Source: Sorex araneus
Lineage: Eukaryota > Chordata > Mammalia > Eulipotyphla > Soricidae
NCBI RefSeq assembly: GCF_027595985.1
Contig: NC_073313.1
Span: 112,979,552-113,043,551, forward strand
Direction: 5' to 3'
DNA length: 64,000 nucleotides
Part shown: piece by piece, positions 1-11,052 of the stretch
How the letters are laid out: each line of letters starts with the position of its first letter
Numbering within the stretch: the first letter of the stretch is position 1
Notes under the pieces: generated by a model
Told to the model about the DNA's origin: nothing
Databases searched by the model: none
The model's input: the letters and a program-made list of their open reading frames with translations, nothing else
Program-made: the position numbers and the translations under genes

Positions 1-673
1 AAATAAAAAACATAGTGGGAGCCCTCAGCAGTAGAATGGCTACATCTGAAGATAGAATTAGTGAGATTGAAGATGAGCAGCAGAAAGCACACAGGCTACA
101 ACAAACAACTGGAAAAGACCTCAAAATAGCTCTAGGGATTTAGGGGATTTAGATCAGAGATTTAGGGGATGATTCCAAGAGGAAAAACATAAGAATCATT
201 GGAGTTCCAGAAGGACAGGGAGGCAACCCTAATGAGAAAGCCACAGTTAAAAAAATTGCTGAAAAGTTTGCAGAGCTGGATAATGCAGATGTCCAGATCT
301 AGGAGCACGAAGGGTGCCAGCTTAAAGAGACCCTAGTAAAAAGATTCCAAGACATATCATAGTCAGAATGATGGATACAACAGCTAGGGAAACAATACTG
401 CAAGCAGCGAAATTAAAAAAAGAAATCACACACAAAGGAGCACCCCTTAGATTCACAGCAGACTTATCAGAGGAAACACTCCAAGCCAGAAGACAATGGT
501 GGGATATAATGGAAAAACTAAATGAAATGACCGTCTCACCATGAATACACTATTCGGCTAAACTCTCACTCAAACTCAAAGGAATCATACACAATTTCAT
601 GGATAAACAACAGCTTAGGAAATTCATAGACTCAAAACCAAACTTAAAAGAAGGACTAAAGGGGCTCCTGTAA
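1..673 (+). pseudogene. L1 ORF1 remnant (RNA-binding and C-terminal domains)
   Basis: Translation matches the coiled-coil end, RRM and C-terminal domain of ORF1p, with the family stop at 671-673. An in-frame TAG near 300 replaces a Gln codon, and a repeated gggattta-type motif near 140-170 disrupts the coil-RRM junction. Positions 177-673 are nearly identical to the inverted copy near 16.7-17.24 kb, including the nonsense change. Confidence 0.85.
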
Positions 674-716
674 GAAAAGGAAAACCCCTACAAGCACAAC
701 AAACCCCTACAGAAAG

Positions 717-2799
717 ATGGCACAAAACTCCATGACAAAAATCTCTCTCAACGTCAATGGTCTAAATGCATCCATCAAGAGACACAGAGTGGCAAAATGA
801 ATTCAGAAACTGAACCCAGCATTCTGCTGCCTTCAAGAAACACATCTGAATGGTCAGAGCAAACACAAACTCAAAATCAAAAGATGGAAAACAATCCTTC
901 AAGCAAACAACTCCCTCAAAAAAGCCGGGGTGGCCATACTAGTATCGGACAACATAGATTTCAGGTTCAAAAAGATTATAAGGGACAGCGAAGTCCATTT
1001 CTTATTAATCAAGTCATACATACAGCAGGAAGAACTCACACTCCTTAACATATATGCATCTAATGAGGGACCAACTAAATACCTAAAACAACTGCTACAG
1101 ATTTTAGAGAGGACATTGCTAGCAACACAATAGTAGTTGGAGACTCCAACACTGCCTTATCACCTCTGGATAGATCAACAAGATTAAAACTCAGCAAGGA
1201 AATACTGGCCTTGAAGGAAGAAATAGAAGAGAGAGGGCTAATACATCTATACAGGGCTTTGCATCCCCATCAAAAAGAATACACATTCTTTTCCAGTGCA
1301 CACGGAACATTCTCCAAAATAGATCACTCGCTGGGCCACAAAGCATACCTCCATAGAATCAGGAAGATAGACATTGTATCAGCTATCTTTTCAGACCATG
1401 ACACACTGAAGATAGAAGTTAATCATGCACAGACGCAGAGAACCAAACCATACACTTGGAAATTAAACAACTCAATGTTGAACAATAAGTAGGTCAGGGA
1501 GGAAATCGAGGAAGAAATCAAAATGTACCTGGAAATAAATGAGAATGAAGAAACGAGCTACCAGAACATGTGGGACACAACTGAAGCTGTGTTAAGGGGA
1601 AATTTATAGTTCTGCAAGCATATCTCAAGAAAGAAGAAAGTGCCCACATAAATAACCTGACCTCACAGCTCAAGACCTTATAAAAGGACCAACAAAAGGA
1701 GCCTAAATCAGGCAGAAGGAAAGAAATAATAAGACTTAGGGCAGAAATCAATGATATGGTAACCCAAAAAACAATCTGAAAGATCAATGAATCAAAGAGC
1801 TGGTTCTCTGAGAAAATAAATAGGATTGATAAACGACTAGCAAAACTCACAAAAGAAGAGAGAGAGAATTCTAATAAACCGAATCAGAAATGAAAGGGGA
1901 GACATCACAACAGAAACCAAAGAAATTCAAAAGATCATCAGAGACTACTTCGAAAGTCTGTACACCACAAAACAAGAGAATCTAGAAGAAATGGATAAAT
2001 TCCTGGATTCTTATAGCATCCCAAGGCTGAACCAAGATGATTTGGAATACTTGAATATACCAATTACTATCAAGAAAATTGAAACTGTAATCAAAAGTCT
2101 CCCCAGAAACAAAAGTCCAGGTTCAGGTGGATTTACTGGCAAATTCTTCCAAACACTCAAAGAGGATCTATTTCCAGTTCATTTCAAGCTTTTCCAGGAA
2201 ATAGAGGAAACAGAAACACTCTCAAATAGTTTCTATGAGGCACATATCACCCTAATACCAAAAGAAAACAGAGACCACAAAAAAGAAAACTACAGGCCAA
2301 TATCCTTAATGAACACGGATGCAAAGATCCTCAACAAAATATTAGCAAATAGAACTCAACAACTCATCAAAAAGATCATACACCACGACCAAGTAGGATT
2401 CATCCTGGTATGCAAGGATGGTTCAACATTCAGAAGTCAATTAACATAATCCACCATATCAACAAAAGAAAAGAAAAACCATAGGATCATATCAGTAGAT
2501 GCAGAGAAAGCATTTTACAAGATCCAGCACCCGTTCATGATGAAAACGCCCACCAAATTGGAAATAGAAAGGAACTTCCTCAATATATTCAAAGCCATGG
2601 ACCACAAGCATATAGCAAGCATTATACTTAGTGGGGAAAAACTAAGGGTCTCCCCTCTAAGATCAGGGACAATGCAAGAATGCCCACTCTCATCACTTCT
2701 GCTCAAAAAGCAACCCCATTCACAATTATGCCTCAGAAGATCAAGTACCTATGAATCAACTTAACTAAGGAGGTGAAGAACCTGTACAGGGGACATTAC
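717..2799 (+). pseudogene. L1 ORF2 remnant (endonuclease and part of RT)
   Basis: The start ATG at 717 follows the usual short spacer after the ORF1 stop. Endonuclease sequence is readable through the conserved SDH motif near 1,395, and the RT region follows. There is a Trp-to-stop change near 798, a one-base loss near 1,097 and further frameshifts. Open fragments include 797-1,048, 1,211-1,492 and 1,991-2,449. No protein is expected. Confidence 0.85.
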
Positions 2800-2815
2800 A
2801 AAACATTACTTCATG
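2800..2815. repeat. Left TSD of short L1 insertion
   Basis: The 16-bp aaaacattacttcatg occurs here and at 3,259-3,274, flanking the L1 3' end. It starts with AAAA, as expected for L1 endonuclease target sites. Confidence 0.85.
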
Positions 2816-3258
2816 CTAACACCCACGAATAGTAGAAATAAGTACCAGGAGGTTGTCACCATGGCTTGGAGGCTGGTCTCTCATTCTGGGCAACTCAGAG
2901 AAGGGAACACCAAGTAAAATGTGGTTGGAGGTCATGTGGGGGAAAGATGATGTGGACCGAATATAGACTAGAGACTGAACACAATGGCCACTCAACACCT
3001 TTATTGCAAACCACAACACCTAATCAGAGAGAGAGAACAAAAGGGAATACCCTGCCATAGTGGCAGTGTGGGGTGGGGGGAGACGGGACTGGGGAGGGGT
3101 GGAGGGATGTTGGGTTTACTGGTGGCGGAGAATGGGCACTGGTGAAGGAATGGGTTATCAAACTTTGTAAGGGAGAAACATGAGCACAAAAATGTATAAA
3201 TCTGTAACTGTACCTTCAGGTTGACTCACTAATTAAAAATAAACTATTAATTTAAAAA
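2816..3258 (+). mobile_element. Severely 5'-truncated young L1 (3'UTR only)
   Basis: This 443-bp insertion starts just after the ORF2 stop position and contains the L1 3'UTR: a GA-rich block near 3,028, a G-rich run at 3,069-3,110, the ctgtaactgtacc-type 3' terminus and an A-tail. A 16-bp TSD flanks it (2,800-2,815 and 3,259-3,274). Its 3'UTR is close to those at 50,021-50,465 and 21.2 kb (minus), which marks a young subfamily distinct from the 3'UTR of the full-length neighbour. Confidence 0.9.
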
Positions 3259-3274
3259 AAAACATTACTTCATG

Positions 3275-3454
3275 AAATAAAAGAGGATACAAGGAAATGG
3301 AAACACATCCCCTGTTCAAGGATTGAAAGAATTAACATTGTTAAAATGTCAATACTTCCCAAAGCATTATACAGATTCAGTGCGATCCCTATAAGGATAC
3401 CCATGACATTCTTCAAGGAAGTGGACCAAATACTCCTAAAATTCATATGGAACA
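3275..3454 (+). mobile_element. Old L1, second segment (ORF2)
   Basis: The interrupted ORF2 continues here (region with KW..IPC and ILPKALYRF in the intact copy). It ends at the TSD of the full-length L1; 3,438-3,454 is the left TSD copy and repeats at 9,317-9,333. Confidence 0.88.
3438..3454. repeat. Left TSD of the full-length L1
   Basis: The 17-bp aaaattcatatggaaca is repeated exactly at 9,317-9,333. The context ct^aaaa resembles the L1 endonuclease cleavage consensus. Confidence 0.92.
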
Positions 3455-4044
3455 CCCGACCTTTTCCCAGGTAATCAGGAGACTCCCAGCCACGCCTCCC
3501 GAGTGCGCCCCTGGTTCCCACGCGGCCGCCGGGACTTGGGACCCTTGCCGCCGCCACTTCCCGCGTCCCACCGCCCTGGCTTTCCTGGGACCATTGTCCC
3601 AGGAGCCCCTGCTAGGAAGAAACGGGGGCGTGGCCTGAAAGGGGCGTGGCCTAAAAGGGGCGTGGCCTCCTGCCAGAGCGGCCGCCGCTAACGCGGCCGC
3701 AGTTATTATCTCCTACCTTAGCACATTAGGTATGGTCTTCTTCCTTTGAAAATAAGTTTAACACATCTCATACACTTATGCGAACTAGCCTATTAGCTCT
3801 AAGTTTAGAAAAATTATCAGTGAATAAGAGAAGCTTAGCAAAGCTTTTGTAAAGACAACTTAGCCTTAAGTCTTCATTAAAGCCCCAACATCAATCACAA
3901 AGAAAAGGCTGAGTGTAAGGAAGACTTCTAGAATAGGAATAAAGCTGCCATCAGAAATAGCACAAACAGAGCCCCTCCTTCTCTCAGCAAGAGGTAGGAG
4001 GAATAAACACCTACAAAGTTCCAATCCTATACTTCCATAACAAT
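3455..4044 (+). promoter_or_regulatory. L1 5'UTR with internal promoter
   Basis: The first 250 bp are strongly GC- and CpG-rich, with several gcggccgc sites. Three near-exact 16-bp units of the form ggggcgtggcct plus a purine spacer start at 3,625, 3,641 and 3,657. Their GGGCGTGGC core resembles Sp/KLF-type boxes (inference). The remaining 340 bp to the ORF1 ATG are AT-rich. Similar ggccacgccc boxes occur in the 5' regions of the minus-strand L1s near 25.87-25.91 kb and 17.40-17.45 kb. Confidence 0.75.
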
Positions 4045-5007
4045 ATGAAGAAGCAGCGAAAATCCCCTCCACGAAGAGAGGGAGAAGAAAAGATACTAGA
4101 AACCTCAAAAGAGGCTCCCAACATCTACGACCTCTCAGATAAACAATTCAGAGAGGAAATCTGGAGGAGAGTCGACCTACTCCAAGCAAATATGGAACAG
4201 ACATCCAATAAATTAAGGGAGGAGATGAATCAAGCGCTGGAACGGTCTACCAAGAAAATACACGAAGAAATGAGAGCAGAAATGAGAGCAGAAATTTCAA
4301 ACCTTCGAACGGAAGTCTCACAAATAAAGGAATCGGTAGATGAAATAAAAATCTCACTAGAAGCCCTCAACAGTAGAATGACTACAGCCGAAGACAGAAT
4401 CAGTGATCTGGAAGATGAGCTGCAGAAAGCTTATAGACAACAACAAATCATGGCCAAAGACCTCAAAATGGCTATAGAGCGAATCAGAGCCCTGGGGGAT
4501 GACTTCAAGAGGAACAACATAAGAATCATTGGAGTACCAGAACCGCAGGGAAGCAACCCCAATGAAAAAAACACAGTCAAAGATATCATTGCTAAGAAAT
4601 TCCCAGAGCTGGACAAGGCAGGCATCCAGATACAAGGAGTCCGAAGAGTACCAGCAAAAAGAGACCCGAATAAAAAGACCCCAAGGCATATCATAGTCAG
4701 AATGACGGATACTATGGATAGAGACACAATTCTGCAAGCAGCAAGGGCAAGGAAGGAAATCACATACAAAGGAGCACCCCTCAGATTTACGGCCGATCTG
4801 TCAGAAGAAACCCTCCGAGCCCGAAGACAATGGTGGGACATAGTGAAAAAACTCAACGAAATGAATGCCTCACCAAGAATACTTTATCCAGCTAAACTCT
4901 CACTCAAACTCGAAGGAACCATACACTATTTCTCGGATAAACAACAGCTCAGGAACTTCATAGACTCAAAACCAATCTTGAAAGAAGGTCTAAAGGGGCT
5001 ACTGTAA
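4045..5007 (+). CDS. ORF1: L1 ORF1 protein (trimeric RNA-binding chaperone)
   Basis: This 320-residue frame is intact. In the family, ORF1p trimerises, coats L1 RNA and acts as a nucleic-acid chaperone in the cytoplasmic L1 particle. A basic N-terminus (MKKQRKSPPRR) is followed by a long coiled coil (about 30-155), an RRM with NNIRIIGVPE at 157-166, and a C-terminal domain with RRQWWDIVKKLNEMNASPRI at 260-279 and YPAKLS at 281-286. The start is the first ATG after the 5'UTR and aligns with the MKKQRKSPP start of the minus-strand copy at 25,571. The coil carries a duplicated EMRA unit (76-83) that is single in the minus-strand copy. ORF2 starts 42 bp downstream. Expression and function are untested. 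Confidence 0.93.
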   Translation: MKKQRKSPPRREGEEKILETSKEAPNIYDLSDKQFREEIWRRVDLLQANMEQTSNKLREEMNQALERSTKKIHEEMRAEMRAEISNLRTEVSQIKESVDEIKISLEALNSRMTTAEDRISDLEDELQKAYRQQQIMAKDLKMAIERIRALGDDFKRNNIRIIGVPEPQGSNPNEKNTVKDIIAKKFPELDKAGIQIQGVRRVPAKRDPNKKTPRHIIVRMTDTMDRDTILQAARARKEITYKGAPLRFTADLSEETLRARRQWWDIVKKLNEMNASPRILYPAKLSLKLEGTIHYFSDKQQLRNFIDSKPILKEGLKGLL

Positions 5008-5049
5008 GACAAGGAGGAGCCCCATAAGAACAACAAATCCCACAGAAAG

Positions 5050-8000
5050 ATGACACAAAACCACATCACAATAATCTCTCTCAATGTCAATGGCCTAAAT
5101 GCACCTATCAAGAGACACAGAGTGGCTAAATGGATCCGGAAATTAAACCCAACATTCTGTTGCCTGCAAGAAACACACCTGAACAAACAGAGTAAACATA
5201 GACTCAAAGTCAAAGGATGGAAAACAATCCTCCAAGCAAACAACCCCCTGAAAAAAGCTGGAGTGGCCATCCTGGTATCCGACAACATAGATTTCAGGAT
5301 GAAAAAGATCAAAAGGGACAGCGAAGGTCATTTTCTGTTTATCAAGGGATATGTACAACAGGAAGAAATCACACTCTTAAACGTATATGCTCCTAACAAA
5401 CGACCGGCTAAATATTTAAAACGACTCCTAACAGACTTCAAAGAGGACATCACTAACAGCACAATTGTTTTCGGAGACTTCAATACGGCCTTATCGCCTC
5501 TAGATAGATCCACAAGAACAAAACTCAACAAGGAAACACTGACTCTGAATGAAGAAATAGAAGAGAGAGGCCTAATAGACCTATACAGGGCCTTACACCC
5601 CAAAAAGAAAGAATACACATTCTTTTCCAGTGCACATGGAACATTTTCAAAAATAGACCATGTACTGGGCCCCAGAACATACCTCAATAGAATCGGAAAA
5701 ATAGAAATTGTATCAACCATCTTTTTAGACCACGATGCGCTGAAGATAGAAGCTAACCACACACAAATACGGAAAATCAAATCAAACACCTGGAAATTAA
5801 ACAATTCCATGTTGAACAATGAGTGGGTCAAGAAGGAAATCAAGGAAGAAATCAAAAGATACTTAGAAACAAATGAGAATGAAGACACGAGCTACCAAAA
5901 CCTATGGGACGCAGCTAAAGCCGTGTTAAGGGGAAAATTTATAGCTCTCCAAGCATTCCTCAGGAAGGAAGAAAGGACCCACATAGATAGCTTGACTTCA
6001 CGACTCAAGACCCTAGAAAAGGACCAGAAAAAGGACTCCAAACCAGACCGAAGGAAAGAAATAATAAAAATTAGAGCAGAAATTAATGACATCGAAACCA
6101 AAAAAACAATCCGAAAGTTCAATGAAACAAAGAGTTGGTTCTTTGAGAAAATAAATAAGATTGATAAACCGCTAGCAAGACTCACAAAGAAAGAAAGAGA
6201 GAAAACTCTAATAAATCGAATCAGAAATGAAAAGGGGGACATCATAACAGAAACCAGTGAGATTCAAAAGATCATTAGAGACTACTTTGAAGGTCTTTAC
6301 GCCACAAAAAAGGAGAACCTAAAAGAAATGGATGGATTCCTTGATTCCTACAATCTCCCAACACTGAAGAAAGAAGACCTGGAAAACCTGAATAGACCCA
6401 TCAATGTTAAGGAAATTGAAACTGTAATCAAAAACCTCCCCAAAAACAAAAGCCCAGGCCCAGATGGTTTCACTGGCGAATTCTTCCAAACATTTAAAGA
6501 AGACCTATTGCCTGTTTTCCTCAAACTTTTCCAGGAAGTTGAAAAGACAGGAACCCTTCTGAACAGTTTCTATGAGGCACATATCTCCCTAATACCAAAA
6601 GCAAACAAAGACACCACTAAGAAAGAAAATTACAGACCAATTTCCCTGATGAACACCGATGCGAAGATCCTCAACAAAGTACTAGCAAATAGGATCCAAC
6701 AACTCATCAAAAAGATCATACATCACGACCAAGTGGGATTCATCCCAGGGATGCAAGGATGGTTTAACATTCGGAAATCAATCAACATAATCCAGCATAT
6801 CAACAAAAGTAAAGATAAAAAGCATATGATCATATCAATAGATGCAGAGAAAGCATTTGACAAGATCCAACATCCTTTCATGATGAAAACCCTCGCCGAA
6901 ATGGGGTTTGGAGGAACTTTCCTCAAGATAGTCGAAGCCATCTATCACAAGCCTATGGCAAGCATTATCCTCAACGGGGAAAAACTAAGGGCCTTTCCTC
7001 TGAGATCAGGCACAAGACAAGGATGCCCACTCTCACCACTCCTCTTCAATATAGTACTGGAAGTACTTGCGATAGCTATTAGACAAGAAAAAGAGATTAA
7101 GGGCATCCAGATAGGAAGGGAAGAAATCAAACTCTCACTATTTGCAGACGACATGATACTATATCTAGAGAAGCCTAAAACCTCTACTAAGAAACTCTTA
7201 GAAACAATAGACTTATACAGTAAAGTTGCAGGCTACAAAATCAATACCCAAAAATCCATGGCCTTCATATATGCAAACAATGAGGCAGAGGAAAGGGACA
7301 TGAAAAAAGCAATCCCATTCACAATCGTGCCCCAGAAAATCAAGTACCTCGGAATCAGCTTAACCAAGGAAGTAAAAGACCTTTACAAAGAAAACTACAA
7401 AACGCTACTCCATGAAATCAAAGAGGACATGAGGAAATGGAAACATATACCCTGCTCGTGGATAGGGAGAATCAATGTTGTCAAAATGGCAATACTCCCT
7501 AAAGCATTATACAGATTCAATGCGATCCCTATAAATATACCCATGACACTCTTCAAAGAAATGGATCAAGCAATCCTAAAATTCATATGGAATAAGAAAC
7601 GTCCAAGGATAGCTAAAACAATTCTTGGGAAAAAGATGATGGGAGGCATCACCATCCCCAACCTCAAACTTTACTACAAAGCAGTAACAATTAAAACAGC
7701 ATGGTACTGGAACAAAGGCAGAGCCGTGGACCAATGGAACAGGGTGGAATATCCCTACACACAACCCCAAATGTATGACCATCTAATCTTTGATAAGGGA
7801 GCAAGAGATGTGAAGTGGAGCAAGGAAAGCCTCTTTAACAAATGGTGCTGGCACAACTGGACAACCACATGCAAAAAAATGGGTTTAGACCTTGACCTGA
7901 CACCATGCACAAAAGTCAGATCAAAATGGATTAAAGACCTCAACATTAGACCACAAACCATAAGGTACATTGAAGACAAGGTCGGCGAAACCCTCCACGA

Positions 8001-8484
8001 TATTGAAGATAAAGGTATCTTCAAAGGTGACACGGAACTAAGCAATCTAGTAAAAACAGAGATCAACAAATGGGACTACATTAAACTAAAAAGCTTCTGC
8101 ACCGCAAGAGATACAGTGACCAGAATCCAAAGACTATCCACAGAATGGGAAAGGATATTTACACAATACCCATCAGATAAGGGGTTGATATCAATGGTAT
8201 ACAAAGCACTGGTTGAACTCTACAAGAAGAAAACATCCAACCCCATCAAAAAATGGGGCGAAGAAATGAACAGAAACTTTACCAACGAAGAAATACGAAT
8301 GGCCAAAAGGCACATGAAAAAGTGCTCTGCATCACTAATCATCAGAGAGATGCAGATCAAAACAACCATGAGATACCACCTCACACCACAGAGACTAGCA
8401 CACATCCAAAAGAACAAAAGCAACCGCTGTTGGAGAGGTTGTGGGGAGAAAGGGACCCTTCTTCACTGCTGGTGGGAATGCTGA
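5050..8484 (+). CDS. ORF2: L1 ORF2 protein (endonuclease-reverse transcriptase), C-terminally truncated
   Basis: This 1,144-residue frame encodes the enzyme that nicks target DNA and copies L1 RNA by target-primed reverse transcription. The apurinic-type endonuclease occupies about 1-235, with N14, E41, GDFN at 142-145 and D203 visible. The usual SDH motif reads LDH at 226-228 (codon TTA at 5,725-5,727), while four other L1 copies in the window keep Ser. RT catalytic D598 and FADD (698-701) are present. The C-terminal Cys motif CX3CX7HX4C spans 1127-1144, and the TGA at 8,482-8,484 follows its last Cys directly. The homologous frame continues open to 8,868, which would give 1,272 residues. 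The likely result is a protein lacking its last 128 residues and with a doubtful endonuclease. Confidence 0.92.
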   Translation: MTQNHITIISLNVNGLNAPIKRHRVAKWIRKLNPTFCCLQETHLNKQSKHRLKVKGWKTILQANNPLKKAGVAILVSDNIDFRMKKIKRDSEGHFLFIKGYVQQEEITLLNVYAPNKRPAKYLKRLLTDFKEDITNSTIVFGDFNTALSPLDRSTRTKLNKETLTLNEEIEERGLIDLYRALHPKKKEYTFFSSAHGTFSKIDHVLGPRTYLNRIGKIEIVSTIFLDHDALKIEANHTQIRKIKSNTWKLNNSMLNNEWVKKEIKEEIKRYLETNENEDTSYQNLWDAAKAVLRGKFIALQAFLRKEERTHIDSLTSRLKTLEKDQKKDSKPDRRKEIIKIRAEINDIETKKTIRKFNETKSWFFEKINKIDKPLARLTKKEREKTLINRIRNEKGDIITETSEIQKIIRDYFEGLYATKKENLKEMDGFLDSYNLPTLKKEDLENLNRPINVKEIETVIKNLPKNKSPGPDGFTGEFFQTFKEDLLPVFLKLFQEVEKTGTLLNSFYEAHISLIPKANKDTTKKENYRPISLMNTDAKILNKVLANRIQQLIKKIIHHDQVGFIPGMQGWFNIRKSINIIQHINKSKDKKHMIISIDAEKAFDKIQHPFMMKTLAEMGFGGTFLKIVEAIYHKPMASIILNGEKLRAFPLRSGTRQGCPLSPLLFNIVLEVLAIAIRQEKEIKGIQIGREEIKLSLFADDMILYLEKPKTSTKKLLETIDLYSKVAGYKINTQKSMAFIYANNEAEERDMKKAIPFTIVPQKIKYLGISLTKEVKDLYKENYKTLLHEIKEDMRKWKHIPCSWIGRINVVKMAILPKALYRFNAIPINIPMTLFKEMDQAILKFIWNKKRPRIAKTILGKKMMGGITIPNLKLYYKAVTIKTAWYWNKGRAVDQWNRVEYPYTQPQMYDHLIFDKGARDVKWSKESLFNKWCWHNWTTTCKKMGLDLDLTPCTKVRSKWIKDLNIRPQTIRYIEDKVGETLHDIEDKGIFKGDTELSNLVKTEINKWDYIKLKSFCTARDTVTRIQRLSTEWERIFTQYPSDKGLISMVYKALVELYKKKTSNPIKKWGEEMNRNFTNEEIRMAKRHMKKCSASLIIREMQIKTTMRYHLTPQRLAHIQKNKSNRCWRGCGEKGTLLHCWWEC

Positions 8485-8868
8485 CTGGTTCAGCCCTTCT
8501 GGAAAACAATTTGGACGACTCTCAAAAAATTAGATATTGAATTCCCATTTGACCCAGCAATACCACTGCTGGGAATATATCCCAGAGAGGCAAAAAAGTA
8601 TAATCGAAACAACATCTGCACATGTATGTTCATCGCAGCACTGTTTACAATAGCCAGAATCTGGAAAAAACCCGAATGCCCCAGAACGGATGACTGGTTG
8701 AGGAAACTTTGGTACATCTATACAATGGAATACTATGCAGCTGTTAGAAAAAAGGAGGTCAAGAATTTTGTAGTTAAGTGGATGGGCATGAAAAGTTTCA
8801 TGCTGAGTGAAATGAGTCAGAAAGAGAGAGACAGACATAGAAAGATTGCACTCATCTATGGTATATAG
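8485..8868 (+). pseudogene. ORF2 C-terminal tail cut off by the premature stop
   Basis: This segment is in frame with ORF2 and free of stops until TAG at 8,866-8,868. It encodes the conserved end of ORF2p (FDPAIPLLGIYP, ARIWKKPECP and WYIYTMEYYAAVR-type motifs). It is separated from the main frame only by the single TGA. An internal ATG at 8,626 is not a plausible separate gene. Confidence 0.85.
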
Positions 8869-9316
8869 AATAACAGAGTGGGAGACTAACACCCAAGAAC
8901 TGTAGAAATAAGTACCAGGAGGTTGACTCCATGGCTTCGCGGCTGGCCTCACGTTCCGGGGAAAGGGCAACTCAGAGAAGCGATCACCAACTACATGTGG
9001 GGGAAGGGAGTTGCGGGCTGAATGAGGGCTAGAGACTGAGCACAGCGGCCACTCAACACCTTTATTGCAAACCACAACAGCTAATTAGTGAGAGAGAACA
9101 GAAGGGAATGCCTTGCCACAGTGGCAGGGTGGGGTGGGGGGGAGATGGGATTGGGAAGGGTTGGAGGGACGCTGGGTTTACGGGTGGTGGAGAATGGGCA
9201 CTGGTGAAGGGATGGGTTCCTGAACTTTGTATGAGGGAAGTATAAGCACAAAAGTGTATAAATCTGTAACTGTACCCTCACGGTGATTCTCTAATTAAAA
9301 ATAAATAAATTAAAAA
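8869..9316 (+). other. L1 3'UTR with G-rich tract and A-tail
   Basis: The segment contains the 3'UTR, with a G-rich run near 9,125-9,165, the conserved terminus ending in aattaaaaataaataaatt, and a short A-tail. The 8.9-9.02 kb portion differs from the subfamily at 2,816 and 50,021, so at least two young 3'UTR types are present. Confidence 0.8.
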
Positions 9317-9333
9317 AAAATTCATATGGAACA
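9317..9333. repeat. Right TSD of the full-length L1
   Basis: This is an exact second copy of the 17-bp sequence at 3,438-3,454, directly after the A-tail. Confidence 0.92.
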
Positions 9334-11052
9334 AAAAACCCACACGAATACCTAAAGAAATTTTGGGGAAAAAGAAGATGGGAGGCATCACCTTCCCCAA
9401 CCTCAAACTCTACTACAAAACGGTAATAATTAAAACTGCATGGTATTGGAACAAAGGCAGAGAAGTAGACCAATAGAACAGAGGAGAATATCCCTAAACA
9501 CACCCTCAAATATATGATCATCTAATCTTTGATAAAAGAGCAATAAATGTAAAGTGGAGCAAGGAAGCCTCTTTAACAAATGGTGATGGCATTACTGGAC
9601 AGCTACATGCAAAAAATGGGCTCAGACTTACACCTAACTCCATGCACAAAAGTCATATCAAAATGGATTAAAGACCTCAACATTAGACCAGAATCCATAA
9701 GGTACATTGAAGACAAGGTCGGCAAAACCCTCCACGTCATTGAAGCTACAGGTATCTTCAAAGAGGAGTTGCCACTGACCAGGCAAGTGGAAACGGAGAT
9801 AATGAATGGGACTGCCTTAAATTGAGAAACTTCTGTACCTCAAAAGATACAGAGACCAGAACACAAAGACAGTCCACAGAATGGGAAAGGATATTCATCC
9901 AATATATATCTGATAAGGGGCTGATATCATGGATTTACAAGGCACTGGATGAACTCTACAAGAAGGAAACATACAAACCCATCAGAAAATGGGGCAATGA
10001 AATCTATAGACACGTTCTCAAGGAAGAAATCCGAATGGCTAAAAGACACATGAAAAAATGCTCCTCATCACTAATCATCAGGGAGATGCAGATCAAAACA
10101 ACAATGAGATACCATATCACACCACAGACACTGGCCCACATCCAAAAGAACAAAAGCGACCAGTGTTGGTGTGGAAGTGGGGAGAAAGGGACTCTCCTTC
10201 ATTACTGGTGGAAATGCTGACTGGCTCAGCCCTTTTGGAAAACAGTATGAACGCTTCTCAAAAAATTAGAAATTGAGCTCCCATTTGACCCAGAAATACT
10301 ACTTCTGGGAATATAGCCTGGAGATGCAAAAAAGTATAGTAAAAGTGAAATTTGCACCTATATTTTCATTGCAGCACTGTTCACAATAGCCAGAATTTGG
10401 AAAAAAAACCTGAGTGCCCAAAAACAGATGACTGGTTAAAGAAACTTTGGTACATCTACACAATGGAATACTATGCAGCTGTTAGAAAAGGTGAAGTCAT
10501 GAAATTTGCATATAGGTGGATCAACATGGAAAATATCATGTTAAGAGAAATGAGTCAGCAAGAGAGGGACAGATATAGAAATATTGCTCTCATTTGTGGA
10601 ATATAAACAGCATGGGAGACTAACACCCAAGAATAGTGGAGATAAGTACCAGGAGGATTATTCCACAGCTTGGAAGCTTGCCTCACAAGCTAGGTGAAGA
10701 AGCAGCTCTGATAGAAAAGGGATCACCAAGCAAAGGGTGCTAGGTGGGCCCACTAGGGATGCGAGATACTGACTGAAAATAACTATAGACTGAACATGAT
10801 GCCTACTTAATAACTCTGTATCAAATCAAAACACCCAAATAGAGAGAGAGAGCAAAAGGGAATGCCCTGCCACAGAGGCGGGCTGGGGTGAAGCGGACAG
10901 AGTGGGGGTCATGGGCAGGATACTGGGACATTGTTGGTGGAAAATGGGCACTGGTGGAGGGATGGGTGCTCAGTAATTGTATGACTGAAACATAAGCATG
11001 AAAACTTGTAAGTCTGTAACTTTATCTCACTGTGATTCGCTAATAAAAAAAT
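9334..11052 (+). mobile_element. Old L1, third segment (ORF2 end and 3'UTR)
   Basis: The interrupted L1 continues through the ORF2 C-terminus (open pieces 9,580-9,825, 9,822-10,220 and 10,352-10,606) and the 3'UTR to an AT-rich tail near 11,052. A TGA at 10,218-10,220 falls directly after the ORF2 Cys motif, the same codon as in the full-length L1. The 3'UTR has the caaatagagagagagagc-type block and a G-rich tract. Confidence 0.88.

Larger units (their letters stand above)
1..2815 (+). mobile_element. Old L1, first segment (ORF1 3' half and ORF2), left edge outside window
   Basis: This is L1 sequence in sense orientation, beginning inside the ORF1 coiled coil and running into ORF2. It is decayed by stops and frameshifts. 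Near 2,705 the reading jumps from the RT region after the [13 protein letters not shown] motif to the region before the LTKEV-like motif, a deletion of about 260 bp relative to the intact L1 at 3,455-9,316. The same element resumes at 3,275-3,454 and 9,334-11,052, interrupted by two later L1 insertions. Positions 2,800-2,815 are the left TSD copy of the first insertion. Confidence 0.9.
3455..9316 (+). mobile_element. Full-length L1 retrotransposon, nearly intact
   Basis: This 5.86-kb element is inserted in the ORF2 of an older L1 and bounded by a perfect 17-bp TSD. Its order is GC-rich 5'UTR promoter (3,455-4,044), ORF1 (4,045-5,007), a 42-bp spacer, ORF2 (5,050-8,868, with an in-frame stop at 8,482-8,484), 3'UTR (8,869 onward) and A-tail. 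The perfect TSD and long open frames point to a recent insertion. Two ORF2 lesions, the stop and an endonuclease S226L change, suggest it is probably not autonomous now. Confidence 0.95.

Noticed and set aside
5328..5888. 186-codon minus frame
   Set aside because: Antisense of the intact L1 ORF2 endonuclease region.
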